Shown piece after piece: positions 33,896 through 34,076 of a DNA stretch of 34,076 nucleotides (within the stretch, counting starts at the first letter, position 1; every line of letters starts with the position of its first letter). Source of the stretch: Erysipelotrichaceae bacterium (GTDB taxonomy: Bacteria > Bacillota_I > Bacilli_A > Erysipelotrichales > Erysipelotrichaceae); the NCBI GenBank assembly GCA_028723085.1, contig JAQYFP010000068.1, positions 1 to 34,076 on the forward strand. The letters are read 5' to 3'. The translations under genes were made by a program, and so were the position numbers. Under the pieces are notes generated by a model. The model made no database searches and was not told the DNA's origin. It saw only the letters and a program-made list of their open reading frames with translations.

Positions 33896-33906
33896 CCCCC
33901 CCCCCC
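33896..33906. repeat. C11/G11 homopolymer tract
   Basis: Eleven consecutive C on the plus strand (G on the minus) in otherwise AT-rich DNA, about 100 bp upstream of the 59-residue ORF start. Such tracts change length by slippage. Confidence 0.9.
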
Positions 33907-33929
33907 GTATGTTTATTCAATATAAATTT

Positions 33930-33967
33930 TTCAGTTCAAAAAAAACAAACCTCTATTTTGAACCGAA
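33930..33967. repeat. Inverted repeat at the IS3-family element end
   Basis: TTCAGTTCAAAA (33930-33941) pairs with TTTTGAACCGAA (33956-33967) with one mismatch. On the minus strand it carries a T-rich loop after the transposase gene. The element's terminal repeat may begin at about 33959 (TGAACCGAACCC), but the exact end is not certain. Confidence 0.55.
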
Positions 33968-33992
33968 CCCAATAATTTGGACAAATTAATTT

Positions 33993-34076
33993 TTAAGCTG
34001 ATGCTAAGGATTGGCTTCTGTATTGTGCAGGAGTTAATCCTTTTAATTTTGTTACTATTCTTTGATTATTATAATA
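33993..34076 (-). mobile_element. IS3-family transposase, C-terminal end, cut by the window edge
   Basis: On the minus strand YYNNQRIVTKLKGLTPAQYRSQS then stop. This matches the conserved end of IS3-family (IS150-like) OrfB integrases ('yYNn.Ri..kLkglsPvqyR'). The catalytic DDE part lies beyond the window. The element borders the RiPP locus. Confidence 0.85.

Overview
The window is AT-rich DNA from a low-GC Firmicute. Strong Shine-Dalgarno sequences, T-box, NiCo and RAT-type RNA switches, a cre site, EF-P modified in the Bacillus way and PTS sugar uptake all fit. The overall flavour is Erysipelotrichia-like gut bacteria, but that placement is inference. No rRNA, tRNA or CRISPR array was seen.

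Left part (1-15.2 kb), mostly chromosomal housekeeping. An operon of LMW tyrosine phosphatase, PHP phosphatase, SIS-domain protein and a membrane-anchored repeat-like protein comes first. It is followed by a Met-specific T-box leader, with a possible 22-codon upstream ORF and two matching palindromes, driving an O-acetylhomoserine sulfhydrylase. Next are an Rpn-type PD-(D/E)XK nuclease, a CDF metal exporter plus overlapping MFS gene behind a NiCo (czcD) riboswitch, a methionine-gamma-lyase-family enzyme, EF-P with the SDR that probably finishes its lysine modification, PnuC, xanthine phosphoribosyltransferase, a lipoprotein, an acyltransferase and a YitT protein.

15.2-17.6 kb is a scar of horizontal transfer. 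A second Rpn gene is cut after about 25 codons and joined to the first 74 codons of a MobA/MobL relaxase. This is followed by a hydrolase and a GNAT gene of different base composition, then fragments of a class V aminotransferase and a BadF-type activase.

17.6-29.7 kb is metabolic. A beta-glucoside operon (licT-type antiterminator, PTS EIIBCA, 6-phospho-beta-glucosidase) has a cre site in its promoter, a classical RAT/terminator before licT, and a second RAT that overlaps a hairpin hiding the Shine-Dalgarno of the PTS gene. A DUF4143 ATPase gene is bracketed by two nearly identical 42-bp palindromes. An LDH-family dehydrogenase with atypical specificity residues is encoded with two paralogous YjiH-type membrane proteins, opposite an IclR regulator with a KdgR-like operator between them.

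29.7-34.1 kb is accessory DNA. It contains two unknown genes, an array of ACCCC repeats resembling an insertion-sequence end, and a probable RiPP locus: a 59-residue peptide with five Cys-x-Pro motifs, an attenuator hairpin, a radical SAM/SPASM maturase broken at a nine-A run, and a coiled-coil protein. A 59-residue acidic Trp-rich ORF missing from the ORF track lies upstream, next to an 11-G tract and the end of an IS3-family transposase. This locus is the best candidate for an undescribed system in the window.
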